Source: Paenibacillus cymbidii (lineage in GTDB: Bacteria > Bacillota > Bacilli > Paenibacillales > NBRC-103111). Taken from it: a DNA stretch of 64,000 nucleotides. The position numbers and the translations under genes are program-made. Shown piece after piece: positions 63,491 through 64,000 of this stretch. Positions within the stretch are counted from its first letter, which is position 1. Each line of letters opens with the position of its first letter. The stretch is from assembly GCF_004764705.1 (NCBI RefSeq), contig NZ_SHLX01000009.1, positions 124,001 through 188,000 of the forward strand, in the 5' to 3' direction. The notes under the pieces are model-generated. The model made no database searches. It was not told where the DNA came from and was given only the letters and a program-made list of their open reading frames with translations.

Positions 63491-64000
63491 ATGCATTTCG
63501 AGCGGGTCCAGCTGGAGCGGGAATATCGGTTCGAGTCGAACCGGGAGGAGGCGATCGGTCGCGAGCTTAGCATGCACGACGTGCTGGAAATCAGCGTGCT
63601 GAAGGAGCGGGAATGTTTGTTCCGCACCTCGGCATGCGACTATTCCGGCAAGCCGGGCGACGTGTGCATTTTCCGCCCGTTCGAGCCGCACGCGAACGTA
63701 GCGAAGCAGGCCGGCACGCCTTGCTCGTGGACGAAGGTGCTGTTCGCGCCGTCGATCGCCCGCACGATCCCGGGCGGGAGCAGGCTGCTGGCGCCGTTCT
63801 ACGCCGCGGATCTCGTTTCTCCGCTAATCCCGGCGGAAACGCCTCATGCCGCCGCCATTCAGTACCACGCCGAAGAGGCGGTCAAGGAGGAACGGGCGCG
63901 GCAGGCAGGCTGGCAGACGGGGGCGTGGATGCATCTGGTCGCCATTCTGCTGCACGTGCACCGCTATTTCGAAACCGTGCCAAGCGGCGGCGGACGGAAC
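63491..64000 (+). CDS. AraC-type regulator, cupin domain (3' truncated by window end)
   Basis: The frame is open from the ATG at 63491 (behind GAGGGAGAG) to the end of the window, 170 codons. The visible part is a cupin-like sensor domain, with LSMHDVLEISVLKERECLFR and GKPGDVCIFRPFEPH, as at the N-terminus of AraC sugar regulators. The DNA-binding half is not in the window, so the call rests on the domain order typical of the family. It may regulate the glycan locus. Confidence 0.6.
   Translation, partial: MHFERVQLEREYRFESNREEAIGRELSMHDVLEISVLKERECLFRTSACDYSGKPGDVCIFRPFEPHANVAKQAGTPCSWTKVLFAPSIARTIPGGSRLLAPFYAADLVSPLIPAETPHAAAIQYHAEEAVKEERARQAGWQTGAWMHLVAILLHVHRYFETVPSGGGRN

Overview
This 64 kb window looks like a Gram-positive, high-GC (about 60% by eye) chromosome of the Paenibacillaceae (Paenibacillus/Cohnella type). 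The evidence is three carbohydrate ABC importers of the LplB/YtcP type without their own ATPase, YesM/YesN-type two-component regulators beside them, strong AGGAGG-type ribosome sites, an argCJBDFGH cluster without carAB, and many glycan-degrading enzymes. I saw no tRNA, rRNA, CRISPR array, phage gene or transposase gene. All calls come from reading sequence and motifs; no database search was run.

Layout. 1-7166: a 5'-truncated membrane-bound AraC regulator, then a lipoprotein solute-binding protein, two permeases and a TIM-barrel hydrolase-like protein. 7167-8452: about 1.3 kb without a convincing gene, holding several families of palindromic repeats. 8453-9322: a YitT membrane protein. 9461-18117: arginine biosynthesis genes argC, J, B, D, F, G and H behind a sigma-A-like promoter overlapped by an ARG-box-like palindrome, with a repeat-bearing gap between argG and argH. 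18294-25719: a second regulator/kinase/importer set; its histidine kinase is unusually long, with two sensor modules. 25762-35303: a catabolic cluster with an SDR, three YhcH (DUF386) proteins, an aldo/keto reductase, two Asp-box sialidase-like paralogues, three PhyH-type dioxygenase-like proteins and an HpcH-type aldolase.

35545-41802: an SDR and an M20 hydrolase on the minus strand, diverging from a GntR regulator, an APH-fold kinase and an enolase paralogue that lacks the usual active-site His, followed by a minus-strand AraC regulator. 42068-49539: a third regulator/kinase/permease/permease/solute-binding set. 49621-64000: a glycan-utilisation locus with a secreted beta-sandwich protein, a secreted CBM/beta-helix protein, a GH2 enzyme, a GH29 alpha-L-fucosidase-like enzyme, an FAD oxidoreductase with a discoidin-like tail, an (alpha/alpha)6 hydrolase-like protein and the start of another AraC regulator.

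A plausible reading is that each YesMN pair senses an oligosaccharide and induces the adjacent importer, and that the imported glycans are trimmed and oxidised by the neighbouring enzymes. Energisation would come from a shared MsmX-like ATPase encoded elsewhere. The most unusual items are the YhcH/sialidase-like/PhyH cluster, the active-site-variant enolase, the dual-sensor kinase, and a roughly 195-bp four-hairpin element present three times between genes.
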